This document shows positions 52,488 to 62,700 of a stretch of DNA of 64,000 nucleotides, piece by piece. How positions within the stretch are numbered: the first letter of the stretch is position 1; the number at the start of each line of letters is the position of its first letter. The notes under the pieces are model-generated. The model was not told where the DNA came from, did no database searches, and was given only the letters and a program-made list of their open reading frames with translations. Source of the stretch: Kangiellaceae bacterium (GTDB lineage: Bacteria > Pseudomonadota > Gammaproteobacteria > Enterobacterales > Kangiellaceae); assembly GCA_019090895.1 (NCBI GenBank), contig JAHRVB010000163.1:1-64000 (forward strand), in the 5' to 3' direction. The position numbers and the translations under genes are program-made.

Positions 52488-55400
52488 ATGAATATTCGTT
52501 TTTTAGCTAATAAAATCAATAAACTCGCAACCATTGCTTTATTTGCACTGTTATCAACTCAGATCCAGGCCGAAGGAAGCTATCAGTTTGGTGATACGCT
52601 TAATCAGCCGTTAAGGTCGACAACAACCGTGTACATACATGTACCTAATGCTGGCGATTTGATTCGAGTTCATTTATGTCGAAATGGAAATTCAGCCGCG
52701 GCGGTAGTGGCCAATATTTCCAATACAACATTTGCCAGCGAGCAGTACTCAGCGAATACCGTATTGGCTAATTTATCCTCCACCCAAGCAAATATTGATT
52801 GTGCAGACCCCATGACATCTGTACTCCCGAAAACACCTGTGGCCGGCCAAACGATGGAATTTGCTGTACCAAGCGCAGGTGTATATGCGCTCGATTTTGA
52901 TAATAACGGTGGCATTGATTATGCTCGTTGGGATTTTTCGGTAGTTCCTAGTGGCACACCTAACATTGGTGTTGACGCAACCGATGACGCTGGGAATGTA
53001 TTTTCATACCAGTGGGTCTTTGATACCGGTTCTTTTAGCAAAGCGGCTGGCGCTACCGGACAAATGTTCATTTTAGTGCCCGGCGGTTTTCCTAGTACTA
53101 ATTACGTTTGGTCCCTCGATTTACAAGAATTTTCTGGAAATGTTTACGAAATTGTGGCTAACGATTTAGGGTTAGATGCGCCTGTTTCTGGGATTAGTGC
53201 GCCTACTTCTACTAATAATGTCACGGATAAGTATCCGGTTTATTTAACTTACCCAACAGGTGCAAACCCTGCCCCGGCTCCGGTTCAATTTCCAGCGCTC
53301 ACTGACACTTTGATTTTTGTGGATGATGCAGGAAATGATGCCGTTATATCTCCAGACGGCGATGCGATTGAAGAGACTGGAAATTTTGAGTTTACACCAG
53401 ATGTCGACGGAACCTATGCACTAACAATTGATATTAATCGAGATGGGGAATTTGGTGCTAATGACCGCCTACTGCTCGGTAGAATGACAGCTAATGTTTT
53501 AAGTGTTGTTAATTGGAATGGTACAGATGCTGCAGGTACTACTGTGCCGAATGCAAGCTATCCAGTTAAATTAGAACTACGTGTAGGCGAATATCACTTC
53601 ATTGCAGAAGATGCTGAAACCAGTGGTGGCGGAACCAATGACGACGGTACTGGAGATGATGACGGGCTGACAATTTTGCAAGCTACGGATCAAAACACTT
53701 TAGTTGGCACCCAAGTTTATTGGGACGACGAGACTTTATTAACCGGAAATTCTAATTTACCAGATGGCGCTTTTTCTAGCATCGCTACAACAGGCGATCA
53801 TCGTCATACTTGGGGGCAATTTGACTCAGGAGGAATCGGGAATCAGTCTTACATTGATACTTATGTTTTTGGTAACTCAACAGAAGTAAGTGTTACTGCA
53901 ATCGTTGCAGCCGTCAACACAGCACCAACGATTGACGATGACACCTTTAATATTGATGAAAACTCAGCAATTACTACTAGTGTTGGAACGCCAACATCCA
54001 ATGATGTTGATGGTGACTTCTTAAGTTATTCAATTACCGGTGGAAACACGGGTAATGTGTTTGCGATCACTGACTTAACAGGAGAAATAACAGTCAACGG
54101 CCCGCTTGATGAGGAAACAACAGATCAGTATATCCTCACAGTTGAAGTGTCTGATCAGGCATCCACAGATACCGCGACGATTACTATCGATATAAACGAT
54201 ATTAATGATGCTCCCGTTGCCGATAACCAAGCCGTTGGTGTGTCCGAAGATATTGTTCAGGCAATTATTTTAACGGCCTCGGATGATGATCTCGACCCGC
54301 TAACCTTTTCTGTAGTTGGTAACCCAAGTAACGGAAGTTTAACGGGTACAGCACCAAATTTAATTTACACTCCTAACCTAAATTATGTGGGTAATGATAG
54401 TTTTACCTTCACCGCGAATGATTTAACCGTTGATTCAGCGATTGCGACAATTTCAATTTCAGTGAGTAGTGTTAATGACGCGCCAGTGGCCAATGGACAA
54501 GCTGTCAATGTGACGGAAGATATCGCCCAGTCAATTACTCTGAGCGGTTCGGATATTGATTTAGACCCGTTGACTTATCAGGTGACTAACAATCCAACGA
54601 ACGGAACTTTATCAGGGACTGCGCCAAATTTAACTTACACTCCTAATTTAAACTTTGTGGGAAATGATAGTTTTACTTTTACCGCTAATGATTTAACTGT
54701 TGATTCGGCGATTGCGACAATTTCAATTACTGTGAGTAATGTTAATGACGCACCAGTGGCCAATGGACAAGCTGTCAATGTGGCTGAAGATATCGCCCAG
54801 TCAATTACCTTGAGCGGTGCGGATTTTGATTTCGACCCGTTGACTTATCAGGTGACTAACAATCCATCTAACGGAACATTATCGGGGACCGCACCTAATT
54901 TAACTTATACACCTTTGTCGAATTTCGCTGGACTTGATAGTTTTACTTTCCAAGTGAATGATGGAGTGGTTGACTCGGCAGATGCGACAGTTTCTATTAC
55001 AATCAATAATACTAATGACGCACCATTTGCGGTAGCTCAAATTATCAGTACCGTTGAAGACACACCAAGTGGGATTACGTTAGCGGGAAGTGATTTGGAT
55101 TTAGACCCATTAACTTTTTCAGTAATAACCAATCCTACCAATGGTTTGTTATCGGGTACGGCACCCAACCTAACTTATACACCCAATGCGAATTTTAATG
55201 GCAATGATAGTTTTATCTTTAAAGCCAACGATGGTACTGTAGATTCCAATTTGGCCGCAGTTTCTATTACTGTAACCGGTGTAAATGATGCGCCGGTGGC
55301 GGATGCACAATCGGTAGCAGTGACTGAAGATACAGCGCAAGGGATCACCTTGACTGGCTCTGATGTAGATTCTGATCCATTGACTTATACCGTGGTCGCT

Positions 55401-58400
55401 TTACCAACTAATGGCATCTTAACCGGGACTGCACCTAACTTAAGCTACACACCTGCCGCTGATTTCACGGGTAGCGATAGTTTTACTTTCCAACTGAATG
55501 ACGGCACCATTGATTCGGTACTCGCAACTGTCTCGCTGACGGTAAGTAATGTAAACGATGCGCCGGTGGCTGATAACCAAGCGGTAGCAGTGACTGAAGA
55601 TACCGCGCAAGGGATCACCTTGACTGGCTCCGATGTAGATTCTGATCCATTGACTTATACCTTGGTCGCTTTGCCAGCTAATGGCACTTTAACCGGGACT
55701 GCGCCTAACTTAAGCTACACACCCGCCGCTGATTTCACGGGCAGCGATAGTTTTACTTTCCAAGTGAATGACAGCACCATTGATTCGGTACTCGCAACTG
55801 TCTCGCTGACGGTAAGTAATGTAAACGATGCACCGGTGGCGGATGATCAATCCGTTTCAGCGACAGAAGATTCTCCAACTAATTTAGTGTTAACGGGGAG
55901 TGATGTTGATCTTGATTCAATTACGTTTTCAGTAGTAACGAATCCGACGAATGGATCATTAAGTGGAACGGCCCCTAATTTAACCTATACACCGACTCCA
56001 GATTTTGCTGGTTCGGATAGTTTTACATTTAGAACCAACGATGGCGTTTTGAATTCTACCCTTGCAACTATCACTCTCTCGGTTGCAGGGGCTAACGATG
56101 CACCAACGGCTGACGGACAAGCATTATCAGCCGTTGAAGATGTTCCTTTGGCAATCATATTGAGTGGTAGTGATATAGATAACGACCCGTTATCTTTTAT
56201 AGTCACGACCAATCCAACGAACGGAACTTTGGTTGGGACTTCACCTAATCTAACTTATACTCCTAGTGCCGATTTTAGTGGAGTCGATAGTTTTGTTTTT
56301 AAATCTAATGACGGAACAGTAGATTCAAACTTAGCAACTGTGACTATCACTATTGAGTCAGATGTAGACGGCGATGGCATACCTGATAGCAATGACCCAG
56401 ATGACGATAATGACGGTATTCCTGATGATGTAGAAGGTACTGATGACCCTGATGGTGACGGAATTCCTAATAACGAAGATACTGATTCCGATGGTGACGG
56501 TATTCTCGATAGTGAAGAAGGAAATGTCGATACTGACGGTGATGGTACGCCTGATTATTTAGATGAAGATTCAGACGGCGACGGTCATTCCGATGCCGAT
56601 GAAGGTACAGGTGATTCCGATGGTGACGGTACGCCCGATTACCTCGATGACAGCTCGGATGAAGATCAAGATGGTATCCCAGACATAGTAGAAGGAACCG
56701 GAGATTCAGACGGCGACGGCATTGCTGATTATTTAGACCCTGACAGTGATAACGACGGAATTCCTGATTCGGCCGAGTCAGTTGTGGTCGGAAACGATGA
56801 AGATGGCGACGGAATTGACGATGCTTTTGATGTGGATCAAACGGGTGGTGATGATGCTAATGGTGACGGTATTGATGACAATGTCACACCGTTAGATACT
56901 GATGATGATGGTACACCTGACTACTTAGATATAGACAGTGATGACGATGGTATCCCTGATGTGATCGAATCGGTCATTCGAGAAACAGATACCGATGGCG
57001 ATGGCATTCACGACGGTATTGATGTGGACCAAACTGGTGGTATAGATTCCGACGGTGATGGTATTGATGATGCATTTGATGCTTCTATAACCGGTGGACT
57101 TGATGCCGACCTCGATGGTGTTGACGACTTGTTAGAACCACAAAATGATCAAGATGGTGACGGAACCTTTGACTATCTTGACCTCGATAGCGATGACGAT
57201 GGTATCAGCGATACTGCTGAGTCTGCAGTGACAGGCGACGATACCGATGGTGATGGCATTGACGATTCCTATGATGTTGATATAACCGGCGGTTTTGATA
57301 TTAATAACGATGGCATCGATGATGATGGCAGTGTGGTTGATACGGACGGAGATACAGTTGCCGATATGCACGACCTCGACAGCGATAACGATAGTCTGTT
57401 TGATACGGTAGAAGCTGGATTAACCGACGATGATGAAAATGCGTTAGCGGATGCGGGACACACTTTAGTTGAAGATCCGATCGATAGCGATGGAGACGGT
57501 ATTGCCGACTTCCGTGATATTGACAGTGATAACGATGGTGCTAACGATATTGATGACACTGAATTTTCAGAGTTAGATGCTGATAACGATGGTCAAATTG
57601 ATATCTCAACGGATCAAGATGGTGATGGTATTGATGACTCTCATGATCTCGAACCGACTGTACACGGTACTCGTCCTGCGGATCGCGATCAGGATGATGA
57701 CGGTATTGCTGATGTCACTGAAGGAAGTGCCAACACCGATGGCGATGTGAACGATAACTATCTTGATCGCGACAGTGATAACGATGGATTGTCTGACGCT
57801 TTCGAAACGGATCGACCTGCGCCTTCTGGTAATGATACAGACCAAGATGGTATCGACGATACTTATGACGTCGATGCAACCGGTGGTACCGATGTAAATA
57901 TGGATGGCGTCGACGACCAGTTTATTGAAGTTGATACTGATGGTGACGGCGATGCAGATTATTTAGACCTCGACAGCGATAACGACGGAATCAGCGATTC
58001 GGAAGAACAAGTGTTGGTCACACTGACTGGACTCGATAGCGATAGCGATGGCATCGATGACGCTGTAGATGTTGATTCGACTGGCGGTAGTGATTTGAAT
58101 GCTGATGGCATTGATGATGCAACTCTTAATCAAGATGATCTCGACGGTGACGGACTTGCTAATTTCCGAGATTTAGACAGCGATGGCGATGGCATTCCTG
58201 ATAGTGAAGAAGGTACCGTTGATAGTGATGAAGATGGATTACCTGACTACCTTGATTTAGATTCTGATGGTGACGGCATTTTAGACAGTGAAGAAGGAAC
58301 ACTCGATACCGATGGCGATGGCATTCCGAATTATCTTGATTTGGATTCGGACGGTGACGGTATTCTTGATAGCCACGAAGGCAATGTCGATACAGATGGT

Positions 58401-59798
58401 GATGGTATACCAGACTATCTTGATGTTGACTCTGACGATGATGGTGTCAGTGATGAAGAAGAAGGTACGGGCGACACAGACGGCGACGGAGATGAAAATT
58501 ATGTTGACCCTGATTCTGACGGCGACGGTATCAATGACGGTTTAGAAAATGGTGATTTTAACAATGACGGTACGAACGATCGATTGCAGGCAACTGATAT
58601 GGTAGAAACAGGACTAACTGGTGCAGGTTCAAATGGAGTACTAATGCTCATCGCAATGTTGACTTTATTCGCCGTAAGACGAAAACAACAATTCCTAAAA
58701 TTGGCGGCGGTGTTTGTTTCCCTCGCTAGTTTTTCGGCTCAAGCGAATGAGCCTTGTGAATTTGGTGAAGCATTTGGCAAAGGTGAATGTTGGTATCTTG
58801 GAGCGGGTGTTGGTCAATCGAAATTACGCCCCGATCCACATTCTACCAGTTGGAGAATTTCAGATGATAAAGACACGGCATTCAAAATTTTTACTGGCTT
58901 TCCACTCAGCGAACATTTGTTTGTCGAAGCGACCTATGAAGATATGGGAGCGGCAGAAATGTACAATTTGAATCCGAGTATCACCGAAAACCTTGATGTA
59001 GGTTACAAGGCTTTAGGAGCTAGTCTAGGTTATTGGTTGAGAGACCAAAAAGAAGAATGGAATGTTTATGCTAAGGCAGGACTTTCATTTATGGATACTC
59101 GTCAGGGTCAATATGTTGATCAGGACTATGGGACTCAATTAACGTTCGGCGCTGGTGTTCAATGGCGCTTTACTGAAGACTGGTTTACTCGTCTTGATCT
59201 CACTTCTTATGATAAAGATGCTCGAATCATAGGACTGTCTATCGGAAAATATTTTGGTGGCGGTTCAAAACGTGAACCACAAAAAGTAGTTGCACCTGTA
59301 GCCATTCCGATGATTGAAAAGCCAGAACCGAAGGTTGAGGCTGTCGTTCCAGCGACTAATCCTGACTTAGATGGTGATGGTGTATTAAATGAGGCTGATA
59401 ATTGTCCAGCGACGCCAACAGGCACTAAAGTCGCTGTTAATGGTTGTCCTTTAATGGAAGCGATCACTCTTAATATTCAATTTGATACGGCTAAGTCCCT
59501 CGTCAAAGATGAATTTTTGAAAGAGATTAATGATGTTGCGGAATTGATTAAGCAGCGAGGTAATGTGCAAGTGACGGTTGAAGGACATACTGATTGGCGC
59601 GGTAAGCAAGTCAATAACCAACCGCTTTCAGAGTCTCGAGCAGCAGCGGTTGCTAATGTACTCAAGCAGATTACTGGTTTAAAAGATGATTCATTTGAAG
59701 TGATTGGCCATGGTGAATTAAAACCGGTTGCCGATAATAATACCGAGCAAGGTCGTTATAAAAACAGGCGTGTTGTTGTGGTTATTTCACAAAAATAA
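52488..59798 (+). CDS. Giant cadherin-like/TSP3 repeat surface protein fused to an OmpA family protein
   Basis: This is a 2436-residue open frame. It starts with a signal peptide (ending IQA/EGS) and an N-terminal region to about 475 with Asp-rich segments. A cadherin-type domain (about 480-572) and eight 90-residue tandem Ig/cadherin-like repeats (575-1294) follow, then about 740 residues of DSDGDGIPD-type calcium-binding TSP3 repeats (1291-2030). A GlyGly-CTERM-like tail comes next (GAGSNG at 2045-2050, hydrophobic 2051-2063, RRKQ). Directly after it come a second signal-peptide-like stretch (to SAQA/NE, about 2086), an OmpA-type beta-barrel (about 2087-2265), a short TSP3 and an OmpA peptidoglycan-binding domain (2320-2436, NIQFDTAKS ... 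GHTDW). It reads as an adhesin fused to an OmpA porin. Whether it stays in one piece is unknown. An in-frame internal start exists at 58644. Confidence 0.88.
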   Translation: MNIRFLANKINKLATIALFALLSTQIQAEGSYQFGDTLNQPLRSTTTVYIHVPNAGDLIRVHLCRNGNSAAAVVANISNTTFASEQYSANTVLANLSSTQANIDCADPMTSVLPKTPVAGQTMEFAVPSAGVYALDFDNNGGIDYARWDFSVVPSGTPNIGVDATDDAGNVFSYQWVFDTGSFSKAAGATGQMFILVPGGFPSTNYVWSLDLQEFSGNVYEIVANDLGLDAPVSGISAPTSTNNVTDKYPVYLTYPTGANPAPAPVQFPALTDTLIFVDDAGNDAVISPDGDAIEETGNFEFTPDVDGTYALTIDINRDGEFGANDRLLLGRMTANVLSVVNWNGTDAAGTTVPNASYPVKLELRVGEYHFIAEDAETSGGGTNDDGTGDDDGLTILQATDQNTLVGTQVYWDDETLLTGNSNLPDGAFSSIATTGDHRHTWGQFDSGGIGNQSYIDTYVFGNSTEVSVTAIVAAVNTAPTIDDDTFNIDENSAITTSVGTPTSNDVDGDFLSYSITGGNTGNVFAITDLTGEITVNGPLDEETTDQYILTVEVSDQASTDTATITIDINDINDAPVADNQAVGVSEDIVQAIILTASDDDLDPLTFSVVGNPSNGSLTGTAPNLIYTPNLNYVGNDSFTFTANDLTVDSAIATISISVSSVNDAPVANGQAVNVTEDIAQSITLSGSDIDLDPLTYQVTNNPTNGTLSGTAPNLTYTPNLNFVGNDSFTFTANDLTVDSAIATISITVSNVNDAPVANGQAVNVAEDIAQSITLSGADFDFDPLTYQVTNNPSNGTLSGTAPNLTYTPLSNFAGLDSFTFQVNDGVVDSADATVSITINNTNDAPFAVAQIISTVEDTPSGITLAGSDLDLDPLTFSVITNPTNGLLSGTAPNLTYTPNANFNGNDSFIFKANDGTVDSNLAAVSITVTGVNDAPVADAQSVAVTEDTAQGITLTGSDVDSDPLTYTVVALPTNGILTGTAPNLSYTPAADFTGSDSFTFQLNDGTIDSVLATVSLTVSNVNDAPVADNQAVAVTEDTAQGITLTGSDVDSDPLTYTLVALPANGTLTGTAPNLSYTPAADFTGSDSFTFQVNDSTIDSVLATVSLTVSNVNDAPVADDQSVSATEDSPTNLVLTGSDVDLDSITFSVVTNPTNGSLSGTAPNLTYTPTPDFAGSDSFTFRTNDGVLNSTLATITLSVAGANDAPTADGQALSAVEDVPLAIILSGSDIDNDPLSFIVTTNPTNGTLVGTSPNLTYTPSADFSGVDSFVFKSNDGTVDSNLATVTITIESDVDGDGIPDSNDPDDDNDGIPDDVEGTDDPDGDGIPNNEDTDSDGDGILDSEEGNVDTDGDGTPDYLDEDSDGDGHSDADEGTGDSDGDGTPDYLDDSSDEDQDGIPDIVEGTGDSDGDGIADYLDPDSDNDGIPDSAESVVVGNDEDGDGIDDAFDVDQTGGDDANGDGIDDNVTPLDTDDDGTPDYLDIDSDDDGIPDVIESVIRETDTDGDGIHDGIDVDQTGGIDSDGDGIDDAFDASITGGLDADLDGVDDLLEPQNDQDGDGTFDYLDLDSDDDGISDTAESAVTGDDTDGDGIDDSYDVDITGGFDINNDGIDDDGSVVDTDGDTVADMHDLDSDNDSLFDTVEAGLTDDDENALADAGHTLVEDPIDSDGDGIADFRDIDSDNDGANDIDDTEFSELDADNDGQIDISTDQDGDGIDDSHDLEPTVHGTRPADRDQDDDGIADVTEGSANTDGDVNDNYLDRDSDNDGLSDAFETDRPAPSGNDTDQDGIDDTYDVDATGGTDVNMDGVDDQFIEVDTDGDGDADYLDLDSDNDGISDSEEQVLVTLTGLDSDSDGIDDAVDVDSTGGSDLNADGIDDATLNQDDLDGDGLANFRDLDSDGDGIPDSEEGTVDSDEDGLPDYLDLDSDGDGILDSEEGTLDTDGDGIPNYLDLDSDGDGILDSHEGNVDTDGDGIPDYLDVDSDDDGVSDEEEGTGDTDGDGDENYVDPDSDGDGINDGLENGDFNNDGTNDRLQATDMVETGLTGAGSNGVLMLIAMLTLFAVRRKQQFLKLAAVFVSLASFSAQANEPCEFGEAFGKGECWYLGAGVGQSKLRPDPHSTSWRISDDKDTAFKIFTGFPLSEHLFVEATYEDMGAAEMYNLNPSITENLDVGYKALGASLGYWLRDQKEEWNVYAKAGLSFMDTRQGQYVDQDYGTQLTFGAGVQWRFTEDWFTRLDLTSYDKDARIIGLSIGKYFGGGSKREPQKVVAPVAIPMIEKPEPKVEAVVPATNPDLDGDGVLNEADNCPATPTGTKVAVNGCPLMEAITLNIQFDTAKSLVKDEFLKEINDVAELIKQRGNVQVTVEGHTDWRGKQVNNQPLSESRAAAVANVLKQITGLKDDSFEVIGHGELKPVADNNTEQGRYKNRRVVVVISQK
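54210..56369 (+). repeat. Eight in-frame 270-bp tandem repeats
   Basis: The NDAPVA-type motif recurs at exactly 270-bp steps (second base of its codon at 54211, 54481, 54751, 55021, 55291, 55561, 55831 and 56101), with no insertion or deletion between units. Units five and six are nearly identical (about 17 differences by eye). Each unit encodes one 90-residue Ig/cadherin-like domain (about [21 protein letters not shown] ... VNDGTIDS). Confidence 0.93.
56355..58580 (+). repeat. TSP3-type DSDGDGxxD repeat region
   Basis: About 740 codons are dominated by D-x-D-x-D-G motifs of the thrombospondin type 3 kind, spaced 12-25 residues apart with interposed acidic linkers. Many Ca2+ ions should be bound, making a stiff, very acidic stalk. 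Confidence 0.92.
58635..58646 (+). promoter_or_regulatory. Internal in-frame Shine-Dalgarno and ATG within the giant gene
   Basis: GGAG (58635-58638), five bases, then ATG (58644-58646), in frame at codon 2053. Translation from here would give MLIAML...RRKQ..., a signal-peptide-like start that runs into the OmpA part, about 384 residues in total. It could allow separate production of the OmpA protein. This is inferred from sequence only. Confidence 0.45.
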
Positions 59799-59820
59799 CA
59801 ATTACATCAGGCTCTATGCC

Positions 59821-59853
59821 AAAGCCGCTTCACGTAATTGAAGCGGCTTTTTT
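59821..59853 (+). terminator. Rho-independent terminator after the giant gene
   Basis: AAAGCCGCTTCA and TGAAGCGGCTTT pair perfectly around CGTAAT and run into a T tract, 22 bp after the stop. Confidence 0.95.
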
Positions 59854-60065
59854 GTTTGTGTTGGCTTACTTTGCAACGCTTGTTTAAAGGTTCTAGGCCT
59901 ATTCCATCGATAAGGGTTTTGGGTGGGATAGTTAGAACTAAATGTGAGTTGTTTTAAAGTAACTTGTTGACGGCTCATTATCGACTGCTATAGTCATTGT
60001 TGGCTGATCTAGTTTATGTCGACTATGTCAAACCCACAAAGAGAAACAATCAAGCAGGATTTATA

Positions 60066-61319
60066 ATGAGCAGTAATAGACAGCCAAAAGCCTCAAAAAT
60101 TAATCGAAAAGTTATCTATTCAATTTGGTTTTTTACCGCACTATCAACCCTAGCTTACGGCTGGTTCATATTCGATAATCTGTCATATATCGGCGAAAGT
60201 GAAAGTGTTACCGCCACTGTCCATAAAAAAACGTCACATCGCTCTAGAACTGTGAATTCTAAACAGTACTCGACCGCCTATAACATTGTTTATCGGTATG
60301 AGAATCCTTATGTCCCAGGAAAAATGGAATTGGAAAGCGAGTTAGCACCAGTAATGTATGCTCTGTTTGAAGAAGGCGAGACCGTTGAAGTTTATTTCAA
60401 TGATAAGAACAAACAAAAGTCTCGGTTAAGTTATCCTCTCCATTTTTGGCTAATGCCAATTGTTTGGGCAGCATTTCTATCTTTCGGATTTTTGGTTTCA
60501 AAACTATTGAGTAAAACCAACGGCGATTGCTACCAAAATTACAAGAAATTCAAAATTGCGGCAATCTTTCTATTTTTGTTGCCGGGCGCCATAACATTCA
60601 TACAAAGCTCAAGCTCGGAACAATTGATTGCTGAGGAACGGCAAAAAGAAGCAAACTGGCCTCATTGGTATGAATTTGAACGAGCAGTTCCTAAACCGGT
60701 TTGGTGGGACACTGTGGCATTCAAATATTTTGACCCGATGAACTATACCTCCGAAGAATATTCCGGGTATGTGAAAAACAATACTGGATCAGATAAGGCA
60801 AAGCGACAGTTCAAAGTTGCCTATGCCTTCTTACTTTTGCATCAGGATGACCCGCTACAAATGGGTTGGGATTTAGCCAGAGGAACCTCAAGAGAGTTTA
60901 TGCCGCTGTATGAGTTCTTCCTTGAACGATATATGCAGGAGCAATGGCAAGGAGAGTGTAGTCGACCATGCAGTGATGCCACACAGATGGTTGAGATGGC
61001 CGGCGATTTGCTGTCGATGAAATTAGATGAAAATCAAATTGAATCATCTTTAGAATTGATTAACAATATTATGAAGTATAAATATGACCGAGGGAATAAT
61101 AGAGGAAAATATTATTTCCTTTATTCGCATAGACGCTATTTGGAACAGACTGAAAGTGTAGAAAAAGCCCATCACGTACTTGATAGGTTGGTTGAGGAAA
61201 ACTTGCAAGAAGCAATATCTCTGGATCTTAAAACACAAACCAGAAAATGGTCCACGTTTTGGAATAAAACTCAGAGGACTGTCGGCATGTTTTCTGTCAT
61301 TCCTTCAAATAATCATTAG
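60066..61319 (+). CDS. DUF3592 domain membrane protein
   Basis: This 417-residue protein has an N-terminal membrane helix (about 15-38), then a DUF3592 domain (about 40-125, SESVTATVHKK, FEEGETVEVYFNDKNKQKSRL) and two more helices (about 127-150 and 163-185). A soluble helical C-terminal half follows, without a recognised motif, in which TPR-like helices are possible. ATG 60066 has AGGA six bases upstream; the earlier in-frame codon at 59997 lacks a site. The role is unknown. Confidence 0.75.
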   Translation: MSSNRQPKASKINRKVIYSIWFFTALSTLAYGWFIFDNLSYIGESESVTATVHKKTSHRSRTVNSKQYSTAYNIVYRYENPYVPGKMELESELAPVMYALFEEGETVEVYFNDKNKQKSRLSYPLHFWLMPIVWAAFLSFGFLVSKLLSKTNGDCYQNYKKFKIAAIFLFLLPGAITFIQSSSSEQLIAEERQKEANWPHWYEFERAVPKPVWWDTVAFKYFDPMNYTSEEYSGYVKNNTGSDKAKRQFKVAYAFLLLHQDDPLQMGWDLARGTSREFMPLYEFFLERYMQEQWQGECSRPCSDATQMVEMAGDLLSMKLDENQIESSLELINNIMKYKYDRGNNRGKYYFLYSHRRYLEQTESVEKAHHVLDRLVEENLQEAISLDLKTQTRKWSTFWNKTQRTVGMFSVIPSNNH

Positions 61320-61354
61320 TTAGAAACGCAAAAAATGCGACTTCAAGTCGGGAG

Positions 61355-61813
61355 TTACTTCTGACTGGAGTGGCGACTTAAATCGTTGTACTGCCACAGA
61401 ACATTAATGATCTTCCATTCGCCAGATTCCAATTTCATAACGTGCATATAGTCAATCCAGTCATCTGCAGTTAGCTTTACACTGGCGACTCTGTTATCCA
61501 TATCTAGAATTTTGATATCTATTTTAGCGGGGGACGGAAATTTATCACCGTTCTTATTGTAGGTTTCCGCCACTCTAATCATCGTGTCAAAGCTTGTTTC
61601 CATCACAAATTCAGTGCCTTTCTTGTCTAACCAAAAGGTTCTCTTAGCCAGTTGAGGATGTGAAGATCGCTTCATCATCACGCCAGATACAATATGCTGA
61701 GACTCTATATAATCTTTGGCTGCTTGATGAATTGCTTTTCTGTCTAGGTTTGAATCTGCAATAGCAATAGTGCATTGAAAAAAGACTAATACTCCAATGA
61801 TTCTTTGTATCAT
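61355..61813 (-). CDS. Exported NTF2-like (lumazine-binding type) protein
   Basis: This 152-residue protein has a signal peptide (IIGVLVFFQCTIAIA/D) and one NTF2-fold domain of the putative lumazine-binding/SnoaL kind: AIHQAAKDYIESQHIVS, FDTMIRVAETYNKNGDKF, SVKLTADDWIDYMHVMKLESGEWKIINVLW. The ligand is unknown. It is convergent with the DUF3592 gene; a short CGACTT/AAGTCG palindrome followed on the minus strand by six T lies between them and may act as a weak terminator. Confidence 0.85.
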   Translation of the reverse strand: MIQRIIGVLVFFQCTIAIADSNLDRKAIHQAAKDYIESQHIVSGVMMKRSSHPQLAKRTFWLDKKGTEFVMETSFDTMIRVAETYNKNGDKFPSPAKIDIKILDMDNRVASVKLTADDWIDYMHVMKLESGEWKIINVLWQYNDLSRHSSQK

Positions 61814-62035
61814 TTAGATCCTCGTTAAATAGGAGATGAATTAAAGTTAGAACACTATTTTAATTGGATTTCTATTTCTCCTGATAAAATGTAAGAATTC
61901 ATGATGCACTTTGATATGAGCTATGTTTGCTTGTTTTTGCTAAACTTACGATTCGTTTCAATGCTGAGTGGTTGACCAAGTGATGGAACTGTCTATATCT
62001 TATATTTTAGTTGAAGAAAGTGAGAAAAGAGTCTA

Positions 62036-62509
62036 ATGAGAACGCCATTGGTTACGCGTGAAGGATACAATAAACTCAAGCAAGAGCTAGACCAGCTATG
62101 GCGGGTAGAACGACCTGAAACCACAAGAAAAGTGACTTGGGCAGCTAGTTTAGGTGATCGAAGTGAAAATGCCGATTATCAGTATAATAAGAAAAAACTT
62201 AGAGAAATCGACTGGCGTGTTAGGTACCTCAGAAAGTGCTTGGAAAACCTCAAAATCGTTGACTATTCACCTCAGCAAGAAGGTAAGGTATTTTTTGGTG
62301 CGTGGGTTGAGATTGAAAACGAAAGTGGTGAGAAAAAGAAATTTCGCATTGCTGGTTATGATGAAATATTTGGTCGAAAAGATTACACATCAGTTGATTC
62401 GCCCATGGCAAAAGCCCTTCTTGGTAAGCAAGTCGATGACGAAATTTCCGTAAAAACTGGCGCGGGTGAGTTCTATTGGTTTATTACAGAAATCACATAC
62501 CCCAAATAA
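62036..62509 (+). CDS. greB: Transcription elongation factor GreB
   Basis: This 157-residue cleavage factor rescues backtracked RNA polymerase. It has the N-terminal antiparallel coiled coil (about 1-75) with the acidic tip in GDRSENADYQYNKKKLREID, and a C-terminal FKBP-like domain (about 80-155, VFFGAWVEIENESGEKKKFRIAGYDEI, KTGAGEFYWFITEI). Tyr and Trp at the end and GREB-type VERPETTRKV favour GreB over GreA. It is a single gene with AGAAAG upstream. Confidence 0.94.
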   Translation: MRTPLVTREGYNKLKQELDQLWRVERPETTRKVTWAASLGDRSENADYQYNKKKLREIDWRVRYLRKCLENLKIVDYSPQQEGKVFFGAWVEIENESGEKKKFRIAGYDEIFGRKDYTSVDSPMAKALLGKQVDDEISVKTGAGEFYWFITEITYPK

Positions 62510-62700
62510 CTTCAATTTGAGAGAATTTAGTAATAAATATCATTATGCTAAAAAGTTTGTGCTGCTTGTCTTCTGATGAGGTATTATCTCCCAAATTATC
62601 ACTGATTCTTATTTGAACGCAGATCTGATCATGTACATGAAGCACTTTCTAACTTAGAGTGCCTAATTGCTGACAAGAATAGCCTCATAGTTGAAAGTCC

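Noticed and set aside
58288-58545. Second open frame within the TSP3 repeat DNA
   Set aside because: Repetitive GATGGTGA-type codons leave several frames open; only the main frame has sensible domains.
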